From NCBI GenBank assembly GCA_013288285.1, contig JABDCE010000023.1, positions 1 through 36,703 of the forward strand: a DNA stretch of 36,703 bases. Reading direction: 5' to 3'. Below the pieces are notes generated by a model. The model searched no databases. It was not told the origin of the DNA and was given only the letters and a program-made list of their open reading frames with translations. Below are positions 23,059-32,083 of the stretch, in pieces; the first letter of the stretch is position 1; every line of letters starts with the position of its first letter. Source of the stretch: Bacteroidota bacterium. Its GTDB lineage: Bacteria > Bacteroidota > Bacteroidia > Chitinophagales > Chitinophagaceae. The translations under genes were made by a program, and so were the position numbers.

Positions 23059-24636
23059 ATGGAAAAACAGGGTAACCCCATATTGCAACATCCTTATCTG
23101 CCCGGCCTGATCATGTTCGTACTGGCTGTGATCGTGGGACTATTTGTGTTTCACGATTATGGTATGTGCTGGGATGAACCGTACCAGAGAGCTCCGGCCA
23201 TACTCAGCTACAACTACATTATGCATGGCAGCCAGGACCTGTTCATTAAAAAGAGCGATAACCACGGCGCCGGGTTTGAGATATTGCTGGTGTTCATAGA
23301 AAAGTTGATGAAGCTAAACGATTCACGCGACATATACATGATGCGGCGTATTGTATCGAACATCTTTTTCCTGGGCAGTGTGTTTGCGGCGTATGTGCTT
23401 ATCTACAAATTATTTAAGAACAGGTTTCTTGCCTGCCTCGGTTTCTTTATGCTGGCATTCATGCCCCGCATGTTTGCGCACTCGTTTTATAATACCAAGG
23501 ACATACCGTTTGTGGCAATGGTGATCGTGATATTTGCGGTATGCCAGGCGGCATTTGAAAAAGATAAATCGTGGCTGTTCCTTATGCTGGGGTTTGCGTG
23601 CGGCTATGCCACCAGTATTCGAATAATGGGGATCATGTTTGCGCTGTTCATTTTGCTGTTCCTGGCCGCTGACATTGTTTTTAAGGTGGTCCGTAAAGAG
23701 AAAGCTACGAAGCAGTTTATTCATGTGCTGCTGTTTACGGTAGGGTTTCTCTTACTGCTGTATATCCCGTGGCCCTTCATTTGGAAGCATCCCATCAAGC
23801 TGTTCTTAGAATCGTTCGGAAAGATGTCGCACTATGCGTGGACAGGTGGGCTGCTATTTGACGGGCAGATCATGATGAGCGATAAGCCACTGCCGTGGAC
23901 ATATTTCCCTACCTGGTTTATGATCACTGTGCCGGAGCTTTGGTTGCTGGCAGGCCTGGTGGGCATAGGTTGGCTATCTTATGATTTTTTCAAGCGTCCG
24001 AAGGTGTATATACAGAATACCTACGAGCGCAATTTCCTACTGTACCTGTTCAGCTTTTTTGCCCCGGTAATCTCTGTGATATTCCTACATTCTGTGATCT
24101 ATGACGACTGGCGGCACCTGTATTTCGTGTACCCGCCATTTGTGTTCATGGGCCTTTATTTCATCAATAAATTCATCAATGGCAAGTATGCTAAGATCGT
24201 GCAGGGGGTATGTGTTCTTCAGGCAGCCGTAGTGATCTTATTTATGGTGCAGAACCATCCGTTTGAAGAGGTGTACTTCAATAATCTTGTTTCGCATGAA
24301 GAAGAATCACTGAGGAATAAATACGATATGGAATACTGGGGATGTTCCTTTAAGCAAGGCCTCGACTACCTGGTGGAAAACGATACATCTCGGCACATGC
24401 ATGTTTGCTGCGAGTACAAAACCATGCTTGATAACAATATTATGCTGCTGCATAAAGAAGACCGTGGCCGTTTTCAGTTTACGATGTTTGACACAGCAGA
24501 CTATTATATGTCCAACTTCAGGCTGCACCCGCAAGACTATCCGGGTACGAATATCGTGTACCAGGCACAGGTACTGAACAGCACAATTTTCCGCGTTTAT
24601 AAATTAAAGGGAACGCCAAACGTTAAACTAAGATGA
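23059..24636 (+). CDS. GT-C (GT39-like) membrane glycosyltransferase, copy 1
   Basis: A 525-residue polytopic protein with roughly ten to twelve membrane helices. The first extracytoplasmic loop carries GMCWDEPYQRAP (D39-E40), the acidic pair position used by GT-C/GT39 enzymes such as ArnT and PMT. A second strongly conserved segment is YDDWRHLYFVYPPFV, and a soluble C-terminal part begins around YFNNLVSHEE. It is a close paralogue of the next gene across its full length. It probably uses a lipid-linked sugar donor to modify protein or glycan in the periplasm; donor and acceptor are unknown. The last four bases ATGA contain the start of the next gene. Confidence 0.82.
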   Translation: MEKQGNPILQHPYLPGLIMFVLAVIVGLFVFHDYGMCWDEPYQRAPAILSYNYIMHGSQDLFIKKSDNHGAGFEILLVFIEKLMKLNDSRDIYMMRRIVSNIFFLGSVFAAYVLIYKLFKNRFLACLGFFMLAFMPRMFAHSFYNTKDIPFVAMVIVIFAVCQAAFEKDKSWLFLMLGFACGYATSIRIMGIMFALFILLFLAADIVFKVVRKEKATKQFIHVLLFTVGFLLLLYIPWPFIWKHPIKLFLESFGKMSHYAWTGGLLFDGQIMMSDKPLPWTYFPTWFMITVPELWLLAGLVGIGWLSYDFFKRPKVYIQNTYERNFLLYLFSFFAPVISVIFLHSVIYDDWRHLYFVYPPFVFMGLYFINKFINGKYAKIVQGVCVLQAAVVILFMVQNHPFEEVYFNNLVSHEEESLRNKYDMEYWGCSFKQGLDYLVENDTSRHMHVCCEYKTMLDNNIMLLHKEDRGRFQFTMFDTADYYMSNFRLHPQDYPGTNIVYQAQVLNSTIFRVYKLKGTPNVKLR

Positions 24637-26240
24637 CAAAAACCATAAAGCAGGAAGTACCTGCGACACCACCTGCTGCAACAAATAAACTGGCGCCTTA
24701 CCTTCCGGGCATCGTGTTGTTTATAGTGGCGCTGGCGATAGGATTGCTTACCTACCAGGATTATGGCATAGGTTGGGATGAGCCTTACCAGAGAGCGCCT
24801 ACGATACTCACGTATGACTATATGTTTCACGGCAGTCAGGAGATGTTCAAGAAAGAAGAGGACAACAACCACGGTGCCGGGTTTGAGCTGGTGCTTTTGT
24901 TTATTGAGAAGGGGTTGCATCTGACCGATACAAGAGATATTTACTTCAACCGGCACATTGTTACCCATGTGTTCTTTCTGCTGTGTGCTTTTTCGGGTTA
25001 TGTGCTGGTGTTGCGGCTGTTTAAGGATAACCGCTTCCTGGCCAGCCTTGCCTTCATCATTTTTGCGTTTACGCCGCGCATGTATGCCCACTCCTTTTTT
25101 AACAGTAAGGATGTGCCGTTCATGTGTATGATATTAGTGACATTGGCGGTGAGCCGGGCGGCATTTGACAAGAACAAAAGCTGGCTGTACTTAGTGACTG
25201 GCCTTGCGTGTGGGTACGCCACCAGTATCCGCATCATGGGTGTAATGGTATGTGGTTTCCTGGCTATGTTCTTACTGATAGACCTGCTGGCGGCACTGAA
25301 GAAGAAAGAAAATCTGATGAAGCCGGTGCTGAATATGGTGTCGTTTGTGGTGGGTTTTTGTTTCTCACTGTATATATCATGGCCGTATCTGTGGCGGCAC
25401 CCGATAAAGAATTTCATCAGCAGCTTTACCAATATGTCGCACTATCAGTGGGGGGCAACAACGCTGATAGGCGGTAAGGCCATAGTGGCTACGAGCCTGC
25501 CATGGTATTATATACCTACCTGGTTCTGGATAACTACACCTGTATTGTGGCTGATTGCCGGCCTTGGTGCAATATGCTGGATCATTTACGAACTATCGAA
25601 AAGTCCGGCGGCTTATTTACAGAATACGCGGGAGCGCAATTTTGTGCTGTACATACTTTGTTTCTTTGTGCCTGTGCTGAGCATTATTGTACTGCACTCC
25701 GTGGTGTATGACGACTGGCGGCACCTGTATTTTATTTATCCGCCATTTGTGCTGCTGGCGCTTTACCTGGTAGATAAGGGGCTGCATAACAAATACAAAA
25801 TGGTGGTGCAGGGATTATGCGCACTGCAGGTAGCGATGATAGGCTTTTTTATGGTGAAGAACCATCCGTTTCATGAGGTGTATTTCAATGAAATGGTATC
25901 GCATGATGACCAGTACCTGCGGAAAAATTATGAAATGGACTACTGGGGCAATTGCTACAAGCAGGCATTTGAGCACATAATGGAGAATGATAACCGCAAG
26001 AAAATCTATGTATGCAGCAATCTGTCGGCTTATGTAGAGAACAATCTGCTGATACTGCGCCCTGAAGACAGGGTACGTTTTCAATTTACGCCGCCCGACT
26101 CAGCCGATTATTTCATTACCAATTACCGTGGGCATCCGGATGATTACACGGGTGCGAACGTGTACTATGACATTACCGTGCTTAATAGCAGTATACTCCA
26201 GATATTCAGGCTGAAGGCTACAGATGTAAGGCTGAGGTAA
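24633..26240 (+). CDS. GT-C (GT39-like) membrane glycosyltransferase, copy 2
   Basis: A 535-residue paralogue of the preceding gene. Shared blocks include DYGIGWDEPYQRAPTI (D49-E50), ACGYATSIRIMG, SHYQW, RNFVLYILCFF, YDDWRHLYFIYPPFVLLALY and the C-terminal KNHPFHEVYFNEMVSHDDQYLR. The N-terminus is about ten residues longer and begins with a Pro/Ala-rich piece. The ATG overlaps the previous stop codon (ATGA), so the two are translationally coupled. A recent-enough tandem duplication with divergence mainly in the loops suggests two related substrates or a heteromeric pair; that is inference. Confidence 0.82.
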   Translation: MTKTIKQEVPATPPAATNKLAPYLPGIVLFIVALAIGLLTYQDYGIGWDEPYQRAPTILTYDYMFHGSQEMFKKEEDNNHGAGFELVLLFIEKGLHLTDTRDIYFNRHIVTHVFFLLCAFSGYVLVLRLFKDNRFLASLAFIIFAFTPRMYAHSFFNSKDVPFMCMILVTLAVSRAAFDKNKSWLYLVTGLACGYATSIRIMGVMVCGFLAMFLLIDLLAALKKKENLMKPVLNMVSFVVGFCFSLYISWPYLWRHPIKNFISSFTNMSHYQWGATTLIGGKAIVATSLPWYYIPTWFWITTPVLWLIAGLGAICWIIYELSKSPAAYLQNTRERNFVLYILCFFVPVLSIIVLHSVVYDDWRHLYFIYPPFVLLALYLVDKGLHNKYKMVVQGLCALQVAMIGFFMVKNHPFHEVYFNEMVSHDDQYLRKNYEMDYWGNCYKQAFEHIMENDNRKKIYVCSNLSAYVENNLLILRPEDRVRFQFTPPDSADYFITNYRGHPDDYTGANVYYDITVLNSSILQIFRLKATDVRLR

Positions 26241-26298
26241 ATACGGTGCTTTCAGTCATAGGGCTTCATTTACTAATTTAGTATTTCAAAGCAGGTAT

Positions 26299-26520
26299 AT
26301 GAGTGTTGAGGTAGATAATGATAATTCAAATTACGATGACGAAGCTGATGATCCAAAAAATTGGTGGGGAGTTCATTATTTTAATCCGAGAGACAACAGA
26401 TTTTTTATCATCAATACGCGTGCATTTAGCGTGAACTGGGGAAATCCGAGTGCTATAGCATTTTATTTCCTTTTGCTGCTGGTCATTTGTTATCTTAAGA
26501 TGAAACAAATGCATTACTAA
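26299..26520 (+). CDS. Small DUF5808-like protein with C-terminal membrane helix
   Basis: The 73-residue product has an acidic N-terminus (VEVDNDNSNYDDEAD), then DDPKNWWGVHYFNPRDNRFF and FSVNWGNPSAI, and ends with one membrane helix (AFYFLLLLVICYL) plus KMKQMHY. The middle matches the pattern of DUF5808 (D-x-W-x-G-x-F/Y-Y-NP-D-R-F/V ... G-W-NF), usually the C-terminal domain of membrane proteins in Firmicutes and Bacteroidota; here it stands alone. It lies 58 bp after the glycosyltransferase pair and may be in that operon. Function unknown. A strong bidirectional hairpin follows. Confidence 0.6.
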   Translation: MSVEVDNDNSNYDDEADDPKNWWGVHYFNPRDNRFFIINTRAFSVNWGNPSAIAFYFLLLLVICYLKMKQMHY

Positions 26521-26540
26521 TAGAACTGCATTTAACCTAA

Positions 26541-26581
26541 AATAAGAATGCCCGTTGGATAGGACAACGGGCATTCTTGTT
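26541..26581. terminator. Bidirectional terminator
   Basis: AAGAATGCCCGTTG (26544-26557) pairs perfectly with CAACGGGCATTCTT (26565-26578) around a 7-base loop, between the convergent ends of the DUF5808-like gene and the NHL/Big_2 gene. The 14-bp stem is G/C-rich in the middle and A/T-rich at the base, so it can stop transcription from both sides. Confidence 0.85.
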
Positions 26582-26597
26582 TGTTATCGGTATACGG

Positions 26598-28193
26598 TTA
26601 ATGCATTACAGAAACTTTCTCACTCCATTTTTCAGTAGGGGATGATGCGGTAAGGAAGTATATACCCGGCGCTACGTCCAGTTTCATATCTGTTTCCTTA
26701 TTGGTAGCCGTGGTAAATGTCTTCACCTGTACGCCTACTATATTGGTAACAATTATTGTTGCCTGCTCTTGCAACGGAGAGGAAATGAGTACAGCGAAAG
26801 CACCGTTATTAGGGTTAGGGAATACCTTTAAGCCACTTGTTGCAGTTTCAGTGTTGGCAACGCCCACATGAGATGTGCAGTTGGTAACGGTAACTGTTTG
26901 GGTTGCTGCATCAGTTGTAGTTTTGTAGGTTATGGTTGCAGTACCTGCGGCTACCCCGGTCACGATGCCTGAAGTACCTACAGTTGCAATTGCGGAGGCG
27001 CTGCTGCTCCAGGTACCGCCTGCTATTGCATCACTCAATGTTTCTGTGGCTTTAATGCATACAGAAGTAGTGCTGGCACCAAGTATAGCAATAGTAGGGA
27101 ATGGAGTCACTTTTCTTACTTTGTTATTGCCGATATCACCGATATACATATTGCCGGAGGCATCGAAAGTCATGTCGGCCGGCAGGTTTAACCCCGCCGC
27201 GGAAGCCGGGCTACCGTCTCCTCCAATACCCGCGGTAGGCGGTGTACCTACAACAGTAGTAATTGCAGCCGATGAAGCGCTGACCCTGCGGACACAGTTG
27301 TTTTTAAAATCCGCTATATAGACATTGTTTGAAGCATCAACTGCCAGGCCTAAAGGCTTATTCAGCTTAGCTGAGCCTGCGGCGCCGCCATCACCTGAAA
27401 ATCCCGCAGTAGGGATGCCCGCGAGGGTAAATATTTTGCTGGTTAAATGGTCGACATAGCGAACGCGGTTGTTGCCCGAGTCTGAGATGTACACTTGGCC
27501 GTTACCATCGATAGCTATACCGGCCGGGCCCCATAACTGGCCGGCTGTAGCCGGGCCGTTATCGCCACCATAAGCGCCTGCGCCACCTATGCCGGCATAT
27601 GCACTGATGGTGCCGCTGCTTATTTTGCGTACCCTGTTATTGCCATTGTCTACAACGAAAATGTCGCCAGCGGCGTCGAGCGCTAAAGCTACAGGCTGAT
27701 TTAACAATGCAGCAGTTGCCGCGCCATTGTCGCCTGTAGTTCCTGGCGAGCCAACGACACTACCTGCTATGGTACTGATTATGCCGGTTGATTTGGTTAT
27801 TTTACGGACATTATTATTGCCTTTGTCTGCTATGTATATGTTGCCGCTGGCATCTACTGCCACGCCCATGGGGTAGCTTAGCTGGGCCGCAGTGGCTACT
27901 AAGCCATCGCCTGTTATGCCGGGAGTACCCGTGCCACAGATAGTAGCGATAATTCCGGACGATGTTATTACCCTCACCTTTGCATTGGCAGCATCTGCTA
28001 TGTATACATTGCCGCTGGCATCCGTTGCCGTGCCGTATGGTTGATTTATTTCAGCAGTGGTGGCAGGGGTGAGATCACCGCTGCTACCGGGTGAACCGTT
28101 GCCTGCGTAGGTGCTGATGGTTTGTGCATTTGCTGCGAATGATGCGCCGGCAAGCATGGCTGCCGCGGCCAAAGAATAAAGGTTCTTCTTCAT
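26598..28193 (-). CDS. NHL-repeat propeller protein with Big_2-like and T9SS sorting domains
   Basis: Signal peptide MKKNLYSLAAAAMLAGASFA then ANAQ. Six NHL repeats of about 55-60 residues follow (each with AGxGxxGxxGDxG..., AVDASGNIYIADxGNNxVRKI). Next is a short bacterial Ig-like segment (GGTWSSSASAIATVGTSGIV, GVAAGTATITYKT) of the Big_2 type, then a T9SS type A sorting domain (LKVFPNPNNGAFAVLI ... GIYFLTASSPTEKWSEKVSV). Predicted to be exported to the surface. I start at the second ATG (28193) because it begins a standard signal peptide; an ATG at 28223 would add ten residues. Paralogue of the genes at 5054 and 30116. Transcribed away from the FAD monooxygenase gene. Confidence 0.87.
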   Translation of the reverse strand: MKKNLYSLAAAAMLAGASFAANAQTISTYAGNGSPGSSGDLTPATTAEINQPYGTATDASGNVYIADAANAKVRVITSSGIIATICGTGTPGITGDGLVATAAQLSYPMGVAVDASGNIYIADKGNNNVRKITKSTGIISTIAGSVVGSPGTTGDNGAATAALLNQPVALALDAAGDIFVVDNGNNRVRKISSGTISAYAGIGGAGAYGGDNGPATAGQLWGPAGIAIDGNGQVYISDSGNNRVRYVDHLTSKIFTLAGIPTAGFSGDGGAAGSAKLNKPLGLAVDASNNVYIADFKNNCVRRVSASSAAITTVVGTPPTAGIGGDGSPASAAGLNLPADMTFDASGNMYIGDIGNNKVRKVTPFPTIAILGASTTSVCIKATETLSDAIAGGTWSSSASAIATVGTSGIVTGVAAGTATITYKTTTDAATQTVTVTNCTSHVGVANTETATSGLKVFPNPNNGAFAVLISSPLQEQATIIVTNIVGVQVKTFTTATNKETDMKLDVAPGIYFLTASSPTEKWSEKVSVMH

Positions 28194-28457
28194 AAGTGGA
28201 AATTGTTTTGAGCTATGATTCATTAAATTGAGAGAAATTGGTGTTTATGGCAAGTAAGACACTTAAAATAATGACAAGGTTGGGTAAAAAAGGTTGTATC
28301 AATGTGCGGTTTGACAAATGTACTACATTGATTATTAACTATTTGTTAGTGTGTTACTGAATAAACACCGTGAAAATATTGCTTTTTAGCAATTTTTTAT
28401 TTTTTTTTAAAGGTTGTACTATTAATTGATGGTATAAAAGTTGTAGCTAAATATATA

Positions 28458-29930
28458 ATGAATGAAACCCAACAAGTACTGATAGCTGGCGCCGGACCGA
28501 CCGGGCTGATGATGGCATGCCAGCTATCTCTGCATAACATCCCGTTCCGGATAATTGACAAGAATGAAGACCATACAACGCAGTCGCGGGCGATTGTGAT
28601 TCATGCTGCCTCTATGGAGATACTGGCTCAAATGGGCATAGTAGAGGAGTTCTTAAAGCTGGGGAAGAAGGTGCAGGCTTTAAACTATATAGTAAAGGGC
28701 AGGGTTGCCGCCCACATACCTATCTTTTCTACGTATGGTACCGGATTGACACCATTCCCGTTTTTCCTGGCTTTAGAACAGTCTAAAACAGAGCAACTGC
28801 TGATTGGCTTTCTTGAAAAAAGGGGGCATACCATAGAATGGAACAAGGAGCTTGTTTCCTTTACGCAGACCAGTGAACAGGTACAAGCAGTAGTAAAAAA
28901 TAAAGATACCACAGAAGAGCATATAACAGCAGCGTGGCTGGTAGGGGCAGATGGCGCTAAAAGTGTGGTGCGGCATGTGCTGGACATTCCTTTCGGTGGC
29001 GAGACGTATCCGCTGGATCTGTTTGTGCTGGATTGTAAAGTGAGCTGGCCATTAAAAGATGATGAGTTGTGCCTGGCTTTTTCTGATACCTCATTTGCCG
29101 GGTTTTTCCCGCTACCTGGTGGCTATTGCCGGATAGTAGGGATAAGTCGCGATGAACAAGGTGAAGAAGAGAAGGAACTGACATTTGAAGAGGTGAACAA
29201 GGACTTTGCCCGGGAGATGCAGATGGAAATTAAACTGTCTGACCCCAAGTGGGTATCCCGATACCGGGCGCATCACCGTTATGTTTCCCAATTCCGCATG
29301 GGCCGGTGTTTCCTTGCCGGCGATGCGGCACACATCCATTCCCCGGTAGGCGCACAAGGTATGAATACAGGCCTGCAGGACGCCTATAACCTTGCCTGGA
29401 AACTGGCATTTGTGATCAAAGGACAAGCGAAGACGGAGCTACTTGACTCGTATGGGGCAGAGCGGCTTCCCTTTGCCAGGCAATTGGTGCATAGCACCGA
29501 TCGTGCGTTTGCTATTGCGGTAAAGAAAGGCTGGTATTACCGGATCATGCGCCTGTACATAATGCCACACATTGCGAAGATGATTTTCAGGATAACAAAG
29601 CTTGCGAGGTATTTGTTCAGGCAGTTGTCCCAGATCGGGATCACTTACCCGAAACATGTTATTTCGGGTACAGACACTTACGGACAGTTCTCTTCCAGCG
29701 CGCCGAGGCCGGGAGAACGGCTGCCCTATTTTGAATTTAAGGACACAAACGGGTTGCGCACCCATACACAACAATTAGTAAGCGCCACTAAGCTATGTCT
29801 GCTTGTTTTTACCAGCGATAACACCTCTGTAGCGGCGATAACGAAGAAATACAGCAACATCTTGTCTGCCGGATACATACCCTTCAATGACTACACCCGG
29901 GACCTGTATAAAGCGCTGGATATACGATAA
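28458..29930 (+). CDS. FAD-dependent aromatic monooxygenase (PHBH-like)
   Basis: A 490-residue flavoprotein of the p-hydroxybenzoate hydroxylase type (PF01494). GAGPTG (11-16) binds the ADP part of FAD, the internal GADGAKSVVR is the second motif, and GDAAHIHSPVGAQGMNTGLQ from G288 (GD motif plus isoalloxazine contact) is intact. The C-terminal thioredoxin-like domain found in phenol hydroxylase/MhpA/RdmE relatives is short here. It would use NAD(P)H and O2 to hydroxylate an aromatic or polyketide-like substrate; no pathway partner is nearby. It stands between two NHL/T9SS genes, divergent from one. The 234 bp upstream holds an 8-bp dyad (28298-28332). No clear promoter. Confidence 0.9.
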   Translation: MNETQQVLIAGAGPTGLMMACQLSLHNIPFRIIDKNEDHTTQSRAIVIHAASMEILAQMGIVEEFLKLGKKVQALNYIVKGRVAAHIPIFSTYGTGLTPFPFFLALEQSKTEQLLIGFLEKRGHTIEWNKELVSFTQTSEQVQAVVKNKDTTEEHITAAWLVGADGAKSVVRHVLDIPFGGETYPLDLFVLDCKVSWPLKDDELCLAFSDTSFAGFFPLPGGYCRIVGISRDEQGEEEKELTFEEVNKDFAREMQMEIKLSDPKWVSRYRAHHRYVSQFRMGRCFLAGDAAHIHSPVGAQGMNTGLQDAYNLAWKLAFVIKGQAKTELLDSYGAERLPFARQLVHSTDRAFAIAVKKGWYYRIMRLYIMPHIAKMIFRITKLARYLFRQLSQIGITYPKHVISGTDTYGQFSSSAPRPGERLPYFEFKDTNGLRTHTQQLVSATKLCLLVFTSDNTSVAAITKKYSNILSAGYIPFNDYTRDLYKALDIR

Positions 29931-30079
29931 CAGGGCTGTTACCTGGTGCGCCCTGACCTGTATATTGCTTATCGTAGCAACGGTATAAATAATCAGCATT
30001 TAGAAGGTTTTCTGAAAACTTTCCTTTGCTGATCAGGTAGATTACGTATAGTTTTTTTCATGGGGAATAGAAATAGCTG

Positions 30080-30087
30080 TAGTTTTG
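30080..30087 (+). promoter_or_regulatory. Possible -7 element for the NHL/T9SS gene at 30116
   Basis: TAGTTTTG matches TAnnTTTG and lies 28 bp before the ATG. The -33 region is a T-run without TTG at exact spacing, so the promoter is only half supported. Confidence 0.35.
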
Positions 30088-30115
30088 GGTCACTACATTA
30101 ACTACACTATCTTAT

Positions 30116-32032
30116 ATGAAATTTACAACCCATTGCGCCTTAGCTGTTCTATCACTGTTTTTTGCCTGTTCATCCAGAGCCCAGATCATTACCACTTTTG
30201 CCGGCGACCATAGCTTAGGTACCACCGTTAGCGGTGATTACGGACCTGCGACTGGGGCTGGCATCGATCGTCCTTATGGCCTGGCTACAGATGCTGTCGG
30301 CAATGTATACATAGGCACACCTTTTACTATCCGTAAGGTGGATGCGGCGGGTATCATCACCACTATTGCCGGTATTGGCACTGCGGGGTATACCGGCGAT
30401 GGTGGGCCGGCTACGGCAGCACAGATAGGAAATGCCTATGGCCTGGTGGTAGACGCTGCAGGGAATATTTTTATGGCCGACATCGAGTTTAACGTGATCC
30501 GCAAGATCAATACCTCCGGTATCATAAGTACGATAGCCGGAACAGGGACGGCAGGATACAGTATGGACGGTGGGCATGCTGCAGATAGCAACCTGGCCCA
30601 TCCTACATCAGTAGCAGTAGATGGCGCTGGTAATGTATACTTTACTGAATTCACCTCAAGGGTGCGTATGGTGAGCCCATCGGGTGCGTTAAGCACTGTG
30701 GTGGGTACGGGCTACCCTGGCTATGCTGGTGATGGCGGTCCGGCGACTAACGCTAATCTTGGTTTCCCCTATGGCCTTGCCCTGGATGGCGCGGGTAATA
30801 TGTATATTGCCGACCAGCTCTACAACGTGGTGCGTAAGGTAAATGCGTCGGGCCAGATAAGCACGGCTGTAGGCTCATATTCACTCTCAGGGTTTGGTGG
30901 TTACTCAGGAGATGGTGGCGCTGCAACACAGGCGCTATTAAATAAGCCACAGGGTATAGCTGTGGATGCTGCGGGCAACCTGTTCATCAGCGATTATTTC
31001 AATAGTGTGGTGCGCAAGGTAAATACATCCGGGATCATTACCACGTATGCGGGCAATGGGTTAGCCGGTTATTCGGGCGATGGCGGCCCGGCGCCTGTGG
31101 CCAGGCTGGATAGCAACTTCAACGTAACAGTAGATGCTATTGGCAGATTGTATATCTCCGACCCTTATAACTATGTGGTGCGCCGCGTAGATACTACCTC
31201 TGATCATTTCCCTACGCTTGTAGCAGCAACAGATACAGTAGGGGTTTGTGAGAACACTGTAATGTCTCTTGGTTCAAGTCTGTCTGTGTCTGACCTGGAT
31301 GCGGGGCAGACTGAAACCTGGACCATCCTCACTGCCCCTCAGCATGGTTCGCTGGGTGGTTTTAGCGCAGTGAGAGCGTCAACAGGTGGAGTAGTTACTC
31401 CTACCGGATTGAACTACACACCGGTTTCGGGCTATATAGGCACCGATACGTTTGCGGTGCAAATATCTGATGGCACATCTGCGGTTACGGCATACAGGTC
31501 GGTAACTGTGCTTCCTACCAATGCGGGCGTAATAACCGGTACGGATACAATGTGTGCGAATACAATAGTCATTTTGTCAGATTCGGTAATGAACGGTGCC
31601 TGGACCAGTTATGACACGACAATAGCACAAGTATATTATGGTTACTTCGCTCTTTATGTCGAATCATTCTTACCAGGTACTGATACTGTTTTTTATACGG
31701 TAACCAACGGTTGCGGAACTTATATAGCTAGTTATGCCATCGACGTACTGACCCAGGAACTATGCCCTTTGGGCGTGCATACGGTTGTGCCAACAACAGA
31801 AGGGATGAAAGTATATCCTAACCCTTCTACAGGCACGTTTACTATTGAGATGCCGGATGGTGCAAGATCGATCAGCATTACGGATATGATGGGCAAGACC
31901 GTAGCTACAAGAAATGTGAGTCCGGGTGCTGCTAAGCAAACCATTGATCTTGAGAATATTCCGGCCGGTAACTATATCATACGGCTGACAGCAGGCGATA
32001 AGATATACCGGGAGCATATTGCAGTGTGGTAG
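30116..32032 (+). CDS. NHL-repeat propeller protein with cadherin/Ig-like region and T9SS sorting domain
   Basis: The 638-residue product has a signal peptide (about 1-22, ending SSRAQ), six NHL repeats (IITTIAGIGTAGYTGDGG type, each with VDAAGNxxxxD and VVRKV), then an extracellular beta-rich region whose segment VSDLDAGQTETWTI...GLNYTPVSGYIGTDTFAVQISDG reads like a tandem cadherin/Ig-type (VCBS/Big) domain, and a T9SS type A sorting domain (MKVYPNPSTGTFTIEM ... AGNYIIRLTAGDKIYREHI). Expected on the cell surface. Closest in layout to the gene at 26598, with which it flanks the FAD monooxygenase. The small LTxxQ-like gene follows after 51 bp. Confidence 0.88.
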   Translation: MKFTTHCALAVLSLFFACSSRAQIITTFAGDHSLGTTVSGDYGPATGAGIDRPYGLATDAVGNVYIGTPFTIRKVDAAGIITTIAGIGTAGYTGDGGPATAAQIGNAYGLVVDAAGNIFMADIEFNVIRKINTSGIISTIAGTGTAGYSMDGGHAADSNLAHPTSVAVDGAGNVYFTEFTSRVRMVSPSGALSTVVGTGYPGYAGDGGPATNANLGFPYGLALDGAGNMYIADQLYNVVRKVNASGQISTAVGSYSLSGFGGYSGDGGAATQALLNKPQGIAVDAAGNLFISDYFNSVVRKVNTSGIITTYAGNGLAGYSGDGGPAPVARLDSNFNVTVDAIGRLYISDPYNYVVRRVDTTSDHFPTLVAATDTVGVCENTVMSLGSSLSVSDLDAGQTETWTILTAPQHGSLGGFSAVRASTGGVVTPTGLNYTPVSGYIGTDTFAVQISDGTSAVTAYRSVTVLPTNAGVITGTDTMCANTIVILSDSVMNGAWTSYDTTIAQVYYGYFALYVESFLPGTDTVFYTVTNGCGTYIASYAIDVLTQELCPLGVHTVVPTTEGMKVYPNPSTGTFTIEMPDGARSISITDMMGKTVATRNVSPGAAKQTIDLENIPAGNYIIRLTAGDKIYREHIAVW

Positions 32033-32083
32033 GCCTGGTTTAAACTATTTAGCAATTATCGTGTCCAATTAAAAACTATAATT

